A stretch of DNA of 64,000 nucleotides from Streptomyces sp. NBC_01485 (GCF_036227125.1 NZ_CP109435.1:8866001-8930000), one strand, 5' to 3'; positions 43,183 to 51,174 are shown, numbered from the stretch's first letter. Numbers and translations are program-made. The notes: generated by a model not told the origin, from the sequence alone.

Positions 43183-44364
43183 ATGTCGACAACCCTCCCC
43201 GTCCGCTGCACGATCTCCCACGACGACACCCAGTGGGCCGCCCGTCACATGCCGCTGCTCGCGGCCACCATGCAGACCCACTCGGCCGCGTTCGCGGGAC
43301 GGCGTGTCGGGATCTGTCTGCACATCGAGCCGAAGACCGCTGTCCTGGTGTCCTTCCTGGCTCAGGCGGGCGCGCAGGTCACCCTGACCGGTTCCCCCGG
43401 CACCACGCAGGAGGACACCGCGGACGCGCTGCGCGCCGCCGGCGTCACCGTCATCGGTCACCGCTCGGACGACCTCGACCGGCACCGCGGGAACATCGCG
43501 CGGGTACTGGACTCCCGGCCGGACCTCATCCTGGACAACGGCGCCGACCTGATCGAGGCCGTGATGGCTCAGGGCGGTCTTCCCGGCCTCGTCGGGGCCA
43601 CCGAGGAGACCACCACCGGCGGCCTGCGTATCCGGTCCTGGAGTTCCCCGCCGCCTTTCCCCGTGGTCGTCATCAACGACAGCCGGCTCAAGCTGCTCGT
43701 CGAGAACGAGTTCGGTGTCGGCCAGAGCGTCGTCCAGGGCTTCTTGAACGCCACCAACCTCATGCTGCCCGGCGCGCACGCGACCGTCGTCGGCTACGGT
43801 CCCTGCGGGCGGGGGGTCGCCGACACGCTCGCCCGTCTCGGCGCCCGGGTCGCGGTGGCGGACGTCGACCCCTACCGCGCTCTGGAGGCGGTGATGGCGG
43901 GCCACCAGGTCGGTGAGCTGAGTGATCTGCTGCCCCGGACCCAGTTGCTCTTCCTGGCCACCGGCCACCCAGGAGTGATCGGCGCGGCCGAGCTGGACGT
44001 GTTGCGGGACGGTGCGGTGATCGCCGGGGTCGGACACATGCCGTGGGAGCTGGACACGGCCGCGCTGGCCGAGCGCACGCGCTCCGTGCGCCGATCCGGC
44101 GCCAGCGGGCAGGAACGTGCCGTCCACCGCCTCGACGGCGGTCGTGAACTGGTCGTGCTCGCCGACACCAAGATGATCAACCTCACGGCAGCCAAGGGCA
44201 ATCCGATCCAGGCGATGGACCTCGGACTCACCCTCCAGGCCCGCAGCCTCGCCGCGCTCGCCACAGCCGGGGATCAGCCCCTCGGCCCGGGCGCGCAATC
44301 CGTACCCGAGCCCATCGACCGGAGCGTCGCCACCGACCTGGTGTCCCTGCTGACCCGTATCTGA
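43183..44364 (+). CDS. Short S-adenosylhomocysteine hydrolase-like protein
   Basis: 393 residues against 430-490 for housekeeping SahH. The NAD-binding fold is intact (VVGYGPCGRGVADTLARLGA, about 204-223). The active-site helix reads NDSRLKLLVENEFGVGQS: the Lys is kept but the Asp of the usual KFDN is Glu. The C-terminal GHP is changed to GNP (AAKGNPIQAMDLGL). The N-terminal part has CLHIEPKTAVLV and SPGTTQEDTADALRA in place of the usual NIFSTQDHAAAAI. So it is an AHCY-family paralogue with altered substrate contacts, perhaps acting on another thio- or nucleoside ether. AAGGAA before the ATG supports the start. Confidence 0.78.
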   Translation: MSTTLPVRCTISHDDTQWAARHMPLLAATMQTHSAAFAGRRVGICLHIEPKTAVLVSFLAQAGAQVTLTGSPGTTQEDTADALRAAGVTVIGHRSDDLDRHRGNIARVLDSRPDLILDNGADLIEAVMAQGGLPGLVGATEETTTGGLRIRSWSSPPPFPVVVINDSRLKLLVENEFGVGQSVVQGFLNATNLMLPGAHATVVGYGPCGRGVADTLARLGARVAVADVDPYRALEAVMAGHQVGELSDLLPRTQLLFLATGHPGVIGAAELDVLRDGAVIAGVGHMPWELDTAALAERTRSVRRSGASGQERAVHRLDGGRELVVLADTKMINLTAAKGNPIQAMDLGLTLQARSLAALATAGDQPLGPGAQSVPEPIDRSVATDLVSLLTRI

Positions 44365-44579
44365 AGAGACCGGCCGGGTACGGCGATGACGTCCCGCTGA
44401 CAGGCCCGCGCAGGCCAGGCCAGGCCCTGCCCGCGCGGGCCTGGCTCGGTGACAGCTCACTGGATCTGATCAACTGGCTGAAGGTCGGACCGGCCCCTCG
44501 GCGACAGCCACACCGCCCCCCGGCGACGCGATCCGTTTCCTCGCTTTCAGTGCGAACGGGGACTCCATGTATGCCGACG

Positions 44580-44760
44580 GTGGTGCTCATGTCCCCGTCC
44601 AGAAATACGCCGTCGCCCCTTCGGAAGTCGTCACCCAACTCGGTGCCCGTGCCGGAACTCCGCTGACACTTCCGAATGGCACACCCACCTCCCCGGCGTG
44701 TCCCACCGGCGCCTCTGCGTTCTCTCCGGTATCGGCACGGATGCCAGTTCTGGAAACTGA
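44580..44760 (+). pseudogene. Remnant 1 of a WD40-type gene end
   Basis: The DNA encodes SEVVTQLGARAGTPLT and then loses frame by one base where the parallel copy at 49290-49664 reads TASEWHTYLPDVPYRRLC. The nucleotide match to that copy covers about 44613-44740. The motif resembles the C-terminal end of Streptomyces STAND/WD40 proteins. It is the only recognisable content of the 864-bp interval 44365-45228 apart from the inverted repeat and promoter below. Confidence 0.6.
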
Positions 44761-44890
44761 TCCCGGTCCGCTCTCCGGATCGCCGCCCAGGAATACGACG
44801 CCCCCGGAGCTCGGCTGGACCCTCCCTCACACGCAAGGGAAACAGATCGCCAACTATGCACCATTTGTCGGTTTCGTGGGCTCATCCTTG

Positions 44891-44927
44891 AGTTGTTTAC
44901 CCCTCCGATCTGGGTTGATGAACAACT
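44891..44927 (+). promoter_or_regulatory. Conserved inverted repeat AGTTGTT-N23-AACAACT, copy 1
   Basis: Seven-base arms AGTTGTT (44891-44897) and AACAACT (44921-44927) are separated by exactly 23 bases, as in the copies at 47914, 49907 and 51175. Here it lies about 300 bp before the secreted-protein gene at 45229; the other copies lie 106 bp before theirs. The inner sequence (CCCCTCCGATCTG) is also partly shared. Confidence 0.75.
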
Positions 44928-45144
44928 CTGACCCCCTGAGAGTGGTCAGCGACCCGCACCCGCCCTCCCGGTTTCGAGCGCCGGCGGATCGCGGTCATGT
45001 ATGAGGTGTCAGCGCTCGAAATGAAGCGCCATCCGAATTTCAGGAGCGTTGGGCCTGAATTCGGGTGGTGCCATTCGTCGTTTCCCGAAAAGGCCCTTCC
45101 CGACGGTGACCGGAATTCAACGTATTGACTTCACATTTCCTCTG

Positions 45145-45174
45145 TTGACGTTTCAAGATCCGCTCCTCAATAGT
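45145..45174 (+). promoter_or_regulatory. Possible sigma-70-like promoter of the first secreted beta-rich protein gene
   Basis: TTGACG (45145-45150) and AATAGT (45169-45174) with an 18-base spacer resemble -35 and -10 boxes, in an AT-rich patch unusual for this genome. Transcription would start near 45181, about 48 bases before the ATG, which has GGAG at 45219-45222. Confidence 0.4.
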
Positions 45175-45228
45175 GGTGCCAAGTCCGACGGGCCGTCCGT
45201 CGGCACCTACCCCCATGTGGAGTGATCG

Positions 45229-45873
45229 ATGGAATTCGCTGCCCGCAAGGACGGCTCCACCAAGCGCTTCTCCCGGACGGCCGGGGCCGTCGCGGCTCTC
45301 ACGTTGGGAGCCTCGCTGATGGCGGCCCCCCAGTCGGCGTTCGCCGCCGACAGCCCCACCACCAAGGAACTCCTGGACGCCTGCGGCTGGGCCGACTTCT
45401 GCCAGTTCCACCCGCAGAGCTACTGGACGTACACCGGCCCGAACCACCAGGTCGGCAGCACCGCTTTCAACTGCGCGAGCCAGACCAACGACCACAGGGT
45501 CGACTGGCAGGACACGACCGGTTCCACCAACTCGGTCGGCGTCTCGATCACCGCGACCGCCTCGTTCTGGAAGACCTACGAGGTCTCCGTCCAGGCCAGC
45601 TACGGCCACTCCTGGGAGGTCTCGCACACCGACACCGAGAGCAACACGATCCACATCCCCGCCGGGTACAAGGGCTGGATCGAGCGCGGCACCTCAAAGC
45701 AGCAGGCCAAGGGCTGGTACGAGCTCCACTTCGGCAAGCGCTACTACGGCCACTACATCTGGTACGTCTACGACTACCAGTCGTCCGGATACAACACGGA
45801 CCGCCCCGGCGGCGGCTACGTGAACTTCAAGGACGCGAAGATGTCGCAGACCGAGCGCAACCAGCACTGCTGA
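45229..45873 (+). CDS. Secreted beta-rich protein A (paralogue family, possible pore-forming-toxin fold)
   Basis: 214 residues. A signal peptide ends near AFAAD (about residue 40). The mature part has FCQFHPQSYWTYTG, FNCASQTND and the C-terminal ERNQHC, which line up with WCTYPQASSWTWTG, VNCSSGSQ and GSDHC of the three larger proteins downstream. The centre alternates small polar and hydrophobic residues (TTGSTNSVGVSITATASF, EVSVQASYGHSWEVSH) and ends in IPAGYKGWIERG. This is the pattern of the stem strands and cap of aerolysin/ETX-MTX2-type beta-pore proteins. That fold assignment is inference; export and kinship with the paralogues are visible. Four Cys could form two disulphides. Confidence 0.7.
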   Translation: MEFAARKDGSTKRFSRTAGAVAALTLGASLMAAPQSAFAADSPTTKELLDACGWADFCQFHPQSYWTYTGPNHQVGSTAFNCASQTNDHRVDWQDTTGSTNSVGVSITATASFWKTYEVSVQASYGHSWEVSHTDTESNTIHIPAGYKGWIERGTSKQQAKGWYELHFGKRYYGHYIWYVYDYQSSGYNTDRPGGGYVNFKDAKMSQTERNQHC

Positions 45874-45912
45874 GCCACCCCACCCCCCACCCCCACCCCC
45901 CACCGCACAGCA

Positions 45913-45948
45913 GGCGGCCCCGTTCGGCTCCGGCCGCGCGGGGCCGCC
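45913..45948 (+). terminator. Hairpin terminator after secreted protein A
   Basis: GGCGGCCCCG and CGGGGCCGCC form a perfect 10-bp stem around a 16-base loop, 40 bp after the stop at 45873 and following a C-rich run. Confidence 0.7.
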
Positions 45949-45974
45949 CGCCCCACCGCGAAGTGTGATGTTCC

Positions 45975-46859
45975 GTGCCTCCAGGAATTGGTCTGCGGCT
46001 TCGTATCACCGCTGCCACCGTCTGTTCCCTGCTGCTCCTCACCGGCTGCGCGGTCGGCGGCGGCGACAACCCGAACAGCGGGTACGCGGACCGTGAGGGA
46101 CCGACCGTGATCGGCGCCGACGGCTCCGCGGAGAGCCGTGTCGTCGCGGCGCTCTACAGCGAACTCCTCACTGACGCCGGGGCGAAGGTGCGGATGGCGA
46201 CCACCCGCTACGCGACGCCCGTCGACACGGCCAAGGCCGTGGTTGAAGGCAAGCTCGGCCTGGCCCCCTCGTACGAGAGCACCCTGTTGCGTGCGCTGCC
46301 CGGCGGCCAGACCATGCCCGGCAACATGGCGGCGACGCTGAGCATGGCCCTGCCGCCCGGGATCGTCGCGCTGCCCCCGGCCGCGGCGCAGCGCGGGCTC
46401 GTCCTCGCGGTCACCCAGGCCACCTCCCGACGACTCGGCGGACCGCGCAGCCTCGCCGACCTGAAGAAGTCCGGCGTCCGCCTCACCCTCGGCGGCTCCG
46501 CCTCCGGCGACACGGGCGCTCCGTCCGTCTCGGCGCTGGCGAAGGCCTACGGCGTCACCCTCGCCGCGGCCCCCACGTCGAGCGCCGCCGATGTGCTGGT
46601 GCTGCGCAGTACCGACCCCGCGATCACCCGGGGCGGCCTGGTCGTCCTGGCCGACCCCAAGGAAGTCGTACCGCCCGAGCACGTCTTTCCGCTCGCCGGC
46701 GCCCCCTACGCGGACGTGACCGCCAGAAAAACCCTGGCGCGCGTCAACTCTCTGCTGACCACGGAGCAACTGGCCGTACTGGCCGCGTCCGTCAGCAGTG
46801 GTGAGGCTCCGACCAAGGCAGCCACGACCTGGCTGCGGTCCAAAGGCCTGCTCGGCTGA
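45975..46859 (+). CDS. OpuAC/ProX-type substrate-binding lipoprotein, orphan
   Basis: 294 residues. Signal with lipobox LLTGC (Cys near 24), so it is an outer-leaflet lipoprotein. The body is of the glycine-betaine/choline-binding type: TVIGADGSAESRVVAALYSE at the start, MATTRYATPVDTAKAVVEGK, RSLADLKKSGVRLTLGG and the C-terminal LLTTEQLAVLAASVSSGEAP, as in OsmF/ProX proteins. No permease or ATPase gene is adjacent. It is inserted between two genes of the secreted-protein island, 102 bp after protein A. The GTG start is the only reasonable one. Confidence 0.75.
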   Translation: MPPGIGLRLRITAATVCSLLLLTGCAVGGGDNPNSGYADREGPTVIGADGSAESRVVAALYSELLTDAGAKVRMATTRYATPVDTAKAVVEGKLGLAPSYESTLLRALPGGQTMPGNMAATLSMALPPGIVALPPAAAQRGLVLAVTQATSRRLGGPRSLADLKKSGVRLTLGGSASGDTGAPSVSALAKAYGVTLAAAPTSSAADVLVLRSTDPAITRGGLVVLADPKEVVPPEHVFPLAGAPYADVTARKTLARVNSLLTTEQLAVLAASVSSGEAPTKAATTWLRSKGLLG

Positions 46860-46919
46860 CTGATCCCCCACGGTATGTCGTTCCGATGTGCCAGTACATG
46901 AAAGAACGGTGCCAGTGCC

Positions 46920-47279
46920 ATGAACAACCTTCGACGCAAAGTGACCATAGCCGCCCTTACCGCGAGCGCCGTCCTCGGCGGTCTGGCGCTCCCCGCGACG
47001 GCCAGCGCCGACGGGCAACCGGCCGTGCAGATCATGGTCTGCAACGACACCTCCGCCCGCATGGAATTCTGGGTCAAGGGCTACAACCAGTTCGGCGACT
47101 GGGACGACTCGCCGGTGTGGACGGCCAACTCCGCCACCTGCGCCACGGGCTGGAACTTCTGGTGGAAGAAGAACGCGTCGGTGGAGCTCCACTACAAGAT
47201 CGGCAACGGCGCATGGACCTGGAAGGCGGTGTACATCCCGCGGACGAACGACTCGCGGGCGATGATCCGTGTGCCGTAG
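46920..47279 (+). CDS. Small secreted hypothetical protein
   Basis: 119 residues. A clear signal peptide (RRKVTIAALTASAVLGGLAL, cleavage near ATASA) leaves a mature protein of about 88 residues rich in Trp and aromatic residues: RMEFWVKGYNQFGDWDDSPV and WNFWWKKNASVELHYKIGNG. Two cysteines (MVCND and ATCATG) may pair. I do not recognise the family. Its size and strands suggest a small beta-sandwich. A strong hairpin follows 40 bp after the stop. Confidence 0.65.
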   Translation: MNNLRRKVTIAALTASAVLGGLALPATASADGQPAVQIMVCNDTSARMEFWVKGYNQFGDWDDSPVWTANSATCATGWNFWWKKNASVELHYKIGNGAWTWKAVYIPRTNDSRAMIRVP

Positions 47280-47319
47280 GCCCGGCCGACGCCGGCCCAT
47301 GGCGGCAGGCTCCGGACGG

Positions 47320-47371
47320 GCATGAGGCGGTGGCTGAGGGGCATGACGTTCCCTCGGCCGCCGCCTCATGC
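47320..47371 (+). terminator. Long hairpin after the small secreted protein gene
   Basis: GCATGAGGCGGTGGCTGAGGG at 47320-47340 pairs with its near-perfect complement at 47351-47371 (21-bp stem, 10-base loop). The hairpin and about 55 bp before it recur at 49079-49183, so it was carried in a duplicated segment. Confidence 0.75.
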
Positions 47372-47424
47372 CGTGCGGCGGCAGTCCGGCGGCGGTCCGG
47401 CGCCTCCCGCGTGGACCACTCCAT

Positions 47425-47808
47425 GGAACGCTGGACGGCCGCCCGGGTCCGGCGCCGGACCCAGAGCCTGGTCGTCGCCGCTCACCTTGGTCCTGGTCGG
47501 GGCACTGGCCGCGTGCCGGCTCGCCTGGCAGCAGAACCGCGCGGCCGACCGGTAACGCACCCGTGCCGCCGCCCTCGCCGACCAGGCCCGGCGGACCGAC
47601 CCCCGCACCGGCATGCTCCTCGGCGTCGCCGCCCGGCAGCCCGCCCCGCTCCCCGAAAGCCGCGCGCCCCTTCGGAAGCCGTCGCCCAACTCTGTGCCAT
47701 GCCGGAACTACCCTGGCCGCTTCCGAATGGCGCACCTACGTCCCCGACGTGCCCTACCAGCGTCTTTGTGCCGCGCCCCTGGGAGCCGCTTCCGGCCCGA
47801 CCTTCTGA
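47425..47808 (+). pseudogene. Remnant 2 of a membrane WD40/STAND-type gene
   Basis: One frame reads LVLVGALAACRLAWQQNRAA, a membrane helix followed by the start of a coiled segment, then a stop and TRAAALADQARRTDPRTGML in the same frame. A second frame picks up as TTLAASEWRTYVPDVPYQRL and ends at 47808. This order (membrane helix, Ala/Arg-rich coil, EW.TYVPDVPYR.LC end) is that of Streptomyces NTPase-WD40 fusion proteins with the propeller deleted. With an in-frame stop and a frameshift it cannot be functional. It fills most of the 777-bp gap 47280-48056. Confidence 0.65.
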
Positions 47809-47913
47809 CCCGGCGATTTGATTTCCCCGGTGCAGCGATGGCGGAAGTCACGAAGCCGCCCCGAAATGTGGATAGTTTCGTATGTAATGTCCGAATTTGT
47901 CGCAGCGTGCTGG

Positions 47914-47950
47914 AGTTGTTCACCCCTCTGACCTGCATTGAATAACAACT
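47914..47950 (+). promoter_or_regulatory. Conserved inverted repeat AGTTGTT-N23-AACAACT, copy 2
   Basis: Arms at 47914-47920 and 47944-47950 with a 23-base spacer reading CACCCCTCTGACCTGCATTG then AAT. The right arm ends 106 bp before the ATG at 48057. The spacing and distance are the same as in copies 3 and 4. Confidence 0.8.
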
Positions 47951-48056
47951 CTGTGCGCCGGAGAGTTGCATCTCAGAGGCCGCCGCAGAACGCGCCCTTC
48001 GTCCACAAGTTCCCGTGTCGTCACCGGCATGTTCTTGAAGGAGTGTGTATTCCCCG

Positions 48057-48896
48057 ATGCGTAAAAGAATTTCGCGTACAACGGTAAGGCGCGCCGTCGT
48101 GGCAGGGGCTGTGAGCCTCGCCTCGGTGCTGGGCCTCGTGTCGCCGGCGCATGCCGACACCAACATCAGAGGCACGGAGGGGTGGAACACCGACAAGATG
48201 CTGATGTCCCTCTGCAACGGTAGGACCGACTACAGCTGGTACACGATCAACGTGGACACCGGCCAGGTCCAGTGGGACTACGCGAAGGGCGGCCTCCGGG
48301 GCGGCGCGAGCGAGAACAAGCTGTGGCACCCCAAGGAGCGCTTCGAGGGCTGGTGCACCTACCCGCAGGCGTCCAGCTGGACCTGGACCGGTAATGAGAC
48401 GAAGGTCAGCGACACCCTGGTCAACTGCAGTTCGGGCTCGCAGCTGAGCCAGGCCATGCAGGTGAACGGCACCACGACCACCACCACGTCCAACAGCGTC
48501 GGCGGCCAGTTCGGCGTCGAGTGGAACGTCATCGAGAAGGTCCTGGGCCTCCAGGCCGCCGTCAACTACAGCCACACCTGGTCCTACGCCAACGCCAAGG
48601 GCTGGTCCACGACCACGACCCTCACGGTGCCCCAGCGGCGGGTGGGCTGGCTCACGATGCGCCCGGAGATGCGCACGGTGCGCAGCAACCCGGTCTTCCA
48701 CATCAAGAAGTACACCTATGAAAACGCCCAAGGCATCAAGATCAACATCAAGACCTACCGAGGCCGTGGTTACGCGGACATCAAGTCCCAGGGCGCCTTC
48801 TACGACGCCAAGGCCAACATCCTCGACAGCAATGGCAAGCCGAAGGGCCAGTACGTCGCCCGTGACCGCGCGGTGAACGGCTCCGACCACTGCTAG
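48057..48896 (+). CDS. Secreted beta-rich protein B (possible pore-forming-toxin fold)
   Basis: 279 residues from the ATG at 48057. A GTG four codons upstream is possible, but AAGGAG at 48038-48043 would nearly touch it. A basic signal peptide (MRKRISRTTVRRAVVAGAVS) is cleaved near SPAHA. The mature protein has an N-terminal domain (about 30-110) with CNGRTDYSW and WCTYPQASSWTWTG. A Thr-rich alternating segment follows (about 136-200: NGTTTTTTSNSVGG, YSHTWSYANAKGWSTTTT) leading to VPQRRVGWLTM. This alternation resembles aerolysin/ETX-MTX2 stem strands. It ends in ...GSDHC. No enzymatic motif is visible. It is almost identical to the gene at 50050, and its role (toxin, predation, defence) is untested. 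Confidence 0.75.
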   Translation: MRKRISRTTVRRAVVAGAVSLASVLGLVSPAHADTNIRGTEGWNTDKMLMSLCNGRTDYSWYTINVDTGQVQWDYAKGGLRGGASENKLWHPKERFEGWCTYPQASSWTWTGNETKVSDTLVNCSSGSQLSQAMQVNGTTTTTTSNSVGGQFGVEWNVIEKVLGLQAAVNYSHTWSYANAKGWSTTTTLTVPQRRVGWLTMRPEMRTVRSNPVFHIKKYTYENAQGIKINIKTYRGRGYADIKSQGAFYDAKANILDSNGKPKGQYVARDRAVNGSDHC

Positions 48897-48947
48897 CAGG
48901 TGCGGTGCTGGCCGACGGCCGGCCGGCCCCGCACGGCGCTTCAGCCC

Positions 48948-48981
48948 CTCAAGGCCCGCCCCTCCGGGAACGGGCCTTGAG
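48948..48981 (+). terminator. Hairpin terminator after secreted protein B
   Basis: CTCAAGGCCCG and CGGGCCTTGAG form an 11-bp stem, 51 bp past the stop. The same hairpin follows the genes at 50050 and 51318. Confidence 0.8.
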
Positions 48982-49137
48982 GTGTGTACGGCCGCGTCGA
49001 ACCCGGACGAGCCGGGTCGGCGCCGTCAGCTCGTCGGGCATGTCCGCAGTCGAACCACTCGCGGCACTCGCGAAGGACGATCCGTGTGCCGCAGGCCCGG
49101 CCGGCGTCGGCCCGTGGCGGCAGGTCCCGGATGGGTG

Positions 49138-49183
49138 TGAGGCGGCGGCCGAGGGGGATGGTGTTCCCTCGGCCGCCGCCTCA
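49138..49183 (+). terminator. Long hairpin, second copy of the 47320 element
   Basis: TGAGGCGGCGGCCGAGGG at 49138-49155 is perfectly complementary to 49166-49183 (18-bp stem, 10-base loop). It lies in an intergenic stretch without its original gene; the flanking sequence from 49079 matches the end of the small secreted protein gene (GATCCGTGTGCCG), so only the tail of that gene was copied. Confidence 0.7.
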
Positions 49184-49289
49184 TGCCGTGGGTCGGCGGT
49201 CCGGCGCCCCGTGCCGCGATCGCCGGTTCCGCGGATGCAGTGCACAGCGTGTGGGCCGACGACCGGCAGCGGAAGCCGCGTGCCGACGA

Positions 49290-49664
49290 GCCCGACGGCA
49301 CCCGTATTCCGCCATCCCCTGGCCGACGGGCCGGTCACCGCTCTCGCCTGGGGTCCCGGCGCCCCGACGCTGCGCTACCTGACGGGAAGCACGGCCGGCT
49401 CTCTCGACCTCGCGGCTCCTCTGACGTCCTGGTGGCGCGACCTGCCGCCGGACCAGGAGACGCTCAGTCCGGACGGCCGCCTGCCGGCCACCGCGCAGCG
49501 GTCCGGGGGCGGCTACCGTCGCTCTCTCGGAAGTCGTCGCCCAGCTCTGCGCCCGTGCCGGAACATCTCTGACCGCCTCCGAATGGCACACGTACCTCCC
49601 CGACGTGCCTTACCGGCGCCTCTGCGCCGCGCCCCTGGGAGCCGCTTCCGGCCCGACCTCCTGA
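49290..49664 (+). pseudogene. Remnant 3 of a WD40-type gene
   Basis: The first frame reads HPLADGPVTALAWGPGAP and LPPDQETLSPDGRLPATAQR, the strand pattern of the last WD40 blades. After a frameshift near 49515 the next frame gives ALSEVVAQLCARAGTSLTAS and EWHTYLPDVPYRRLC, ending at 49664. This is the best preserved of three copies of the same gene end in the island. The 1153-bp interval 48897-50049 contains this remnant, two hairpins, a doubled TTGATTTACTCGG near 49687-49712 and the inverted repeat, but no intact gene. Confidence 0.68.
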
Positions 49665-49906
49665 CCCGGCGATTTGATTTGCCCGGTTGATTTACTCGGT
49701 TGATTTACTCGGCGGACGGTGGCGGATTCGTGGGTTCCGGGTGCGTCGTATTCATGGGCGGTGTTCCGGACAGTCGTATCGCCCGTACGCGGCCCATATA
49801 TGGCCTGTGCTAGAAGGCGACCGGTGCAGCGGTGGCGGATGCCCCGAAGCCGCCCCAAAACGTGGGTGGTTTGGCGCGCTATGTCCGATTTGTTGCATCA
49901 TCCTGG

Positions 49907-49943
49907 AGTTGTTTGCCCCTCTGACCTGCATTGAATAACAACT
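49907..49943 (+). promoter_or_regulatory. Conserved inverted repeat AGTTGTT-N23-AACAACT, copy 3
   Basis: Arms at 49907-49913 and 49937-49943, 23-base spacer, right arm 106 bp before the ATG at 50050. The spacer differs from copy 2 by one or two bases only. Confidence 0.8.
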
Positions 49944-50049
49944 CTGTGCGCCGGAGAGTTGCATCTCAGAGGCCGCAGCAGAACGCGCCCTTCGTCCACA
50001 AGTTCCCGTGTCGTCACCGGCATGTTCTTGAAGGAGTGTGTATTCCCCG

Positions 50050-50889
50050 ATGCGTAAAAGAATTTCGCGTACAACGGTAAGGCGCGCCGTCGTGGCAGGG
50101 GCCGTGAGCCTCGCCTCGGTGCTGGGTCTCGTGTCGCCGGCGCATGCCGACACCAACATCAGAGGCACGGAGGGGTGGAACACCGACAAGATGCTGATGT
50201 CCCTCTGCAACGGTAGGACCGACTACAGCTGGTACACGATCAACGTGGACACCGGCCAGGTCCAGTGGGACTACGCGAAGGGCGGCCTCCGGGGCGGCGC
50301 GAGCGAGAACAAGCTGTGGCACCCCAAGGAGCGCTTCGAGGGCTGGTGCACCTACCCGCAGGCGTCCAGCTGGACCTGGACCGGTAATGAGACGAAGGTC
50401 AGCGACACCCTGGTCAACTGCAGTTCGGGCTCGCAGCTGAGCCAGGCCATGCAGACGAACGGCACCACGACCACCACCACGGCCAACAGCGTCGGCGGCC
50501 AGTTCGGCGTCGAGTGGAACGTCATCGAGAAGGTCCTGGGCCTCCAGGCCGCCGTCAAGTACGAGCACACCTGGTCCTACGCCAACGCCAAGGGCTGGTC
50601 CACGACCACGACCCTCACGGTGCCCCAGCGGCGGGTGGGCTGGCTCACGATGCGCCCGGAGATGCGCACGGTGCGCAGCAACCCGGTCTTCCACATCAAG
50701 AAGTACACCTATGAAAACGCCCAAGGCATCAAGATCAACGTCAACTCCTACCGAGGCCGTGGTTACGCGGACATCAAGTCCCAGGGCGCCTTCTACGACG
50801 CCAAGGCCAACATCCTCGACAGCAATGGCAAGCCGAAGGGCCAGTACGTCGCCCGTGACCGCGCGGTGAACGGCTCCGACCACTGCTAG
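50050..50889 (+). CDS. Secreted beta-rich protein C, near-identical duplicate of protein B
   Basis: 279 residues, with the same signal peptide, cysteines and domain layout as the gene at 48057. I can see about seven amino-acid changes: V/T before NGTTTTTT, S/A after it, NYS/KYE before HTWSYANA, and IKT/VNS before YRGRGYAD. All lie in or beside predicted beta strands of the mature protein, none in the leader. The duplicated unit includes promoter and terminator, so it should be expressed independently. Recent duplication or gene conversion explains the identity. Confidence 0.78.
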   Translation: MRKRISRTTVRRAVVAGAVSLASVLGLVSPAHADTNIRGTEGWNTDKMLMSLCNGRTDYSWYTINVDTGQVQWDYAKGGLRGGASENKLWHPKERFEGWCTYPQASSWTWTGNETKVSDTLVNCSSGSQLSQAMQTNGTTTTTTANSVGGQFGVEWNVIEKVLGLQAAVKYEHTWSYANAKGWSTTTTLTVPQRRVGWLTMRPEMRTVRSNPVFHIKKYTYENAQGIKINVNSYRGRGYADIKSQGAFYDAKANILDSNGKPKGQYVARDRAVNGSDHC

Positions 50890-50940
50890 CAGGTGCGGTG
50901 CCGGCCGACGGCCGGCCGGCCCCGCACGGCGCTTCAGCCC

Positions 50941-50974
50941 CTCAAGGCCCGCCCCTCCGGGAACGGGCCTTGAG
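50941..50974 (+). terminator. Hairpin terminator after secreted protein C
   Basis: CTCAAGGCCCG and CGGGCCTTGAG form an 11-bp stem, 51 bp past the stop, identical to the one at 48948. The remaining gap to 51317 (428 bp in all) contains unrecognised sequence up to the fourth inverted repeat. Confidence 0.8.
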
Positions 50975-51174
50975 GTGTGTACGGCCGCGTCGAACCCGAG
51001 GGCAGTCGTGATGATCACGACGTCAGGCACGGGAAGACGGTCACCATCGCGTGCGGCGAGCCGTCGGTGTCGTGCAGGGGACTGCCTGGCGGCGGGCCTC
51101 GTCGTCGGCCGCGAGCCGTGTGCCGCTACCCGTGCGCCGAATGCTGGCGAGCCGGGCCGGTGCCGTCATCTCGG

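Larger units (their letters stand above)
47911..49007 (+). repeat. Segmental duplication, copy 1 (1.1 kb)
   Basis: From the inverted repeat at 47914, through the secreted-protein gene 48057-48896 and its terminator, to about 49007, the sequence is nearly identical to 49904-51000 at a constant offset of 1993 bp. Only a handful of codons differ (for example QVNGTT/QTNGTT, NYSHTW/KYEHTW, NIKTYRG/NVNSYRG). Identity stops just after CGTCGAACCC beyond the terminator. Confidence 0.9.
49904..51000 (+). repeat. Segmental duplication, copy 2 (1.1 kb)
   Basis: Near-identical to 47911-49007 at an offset of 1993 bp, covering the inverted repeat, leader, secreted-protein gene and terminator. The substitutions are few and cluster in the Thr-rich segment and the C-terminal third of the protein. 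Confidence 0.9.

Noticed and set aside
44567..45004. A 145-residue plus-strand protein
   Set aside because: It is a frameshifted WD40 remnant running through the inverted repeat; the frame has no coherent codon bias and no ribosome site.
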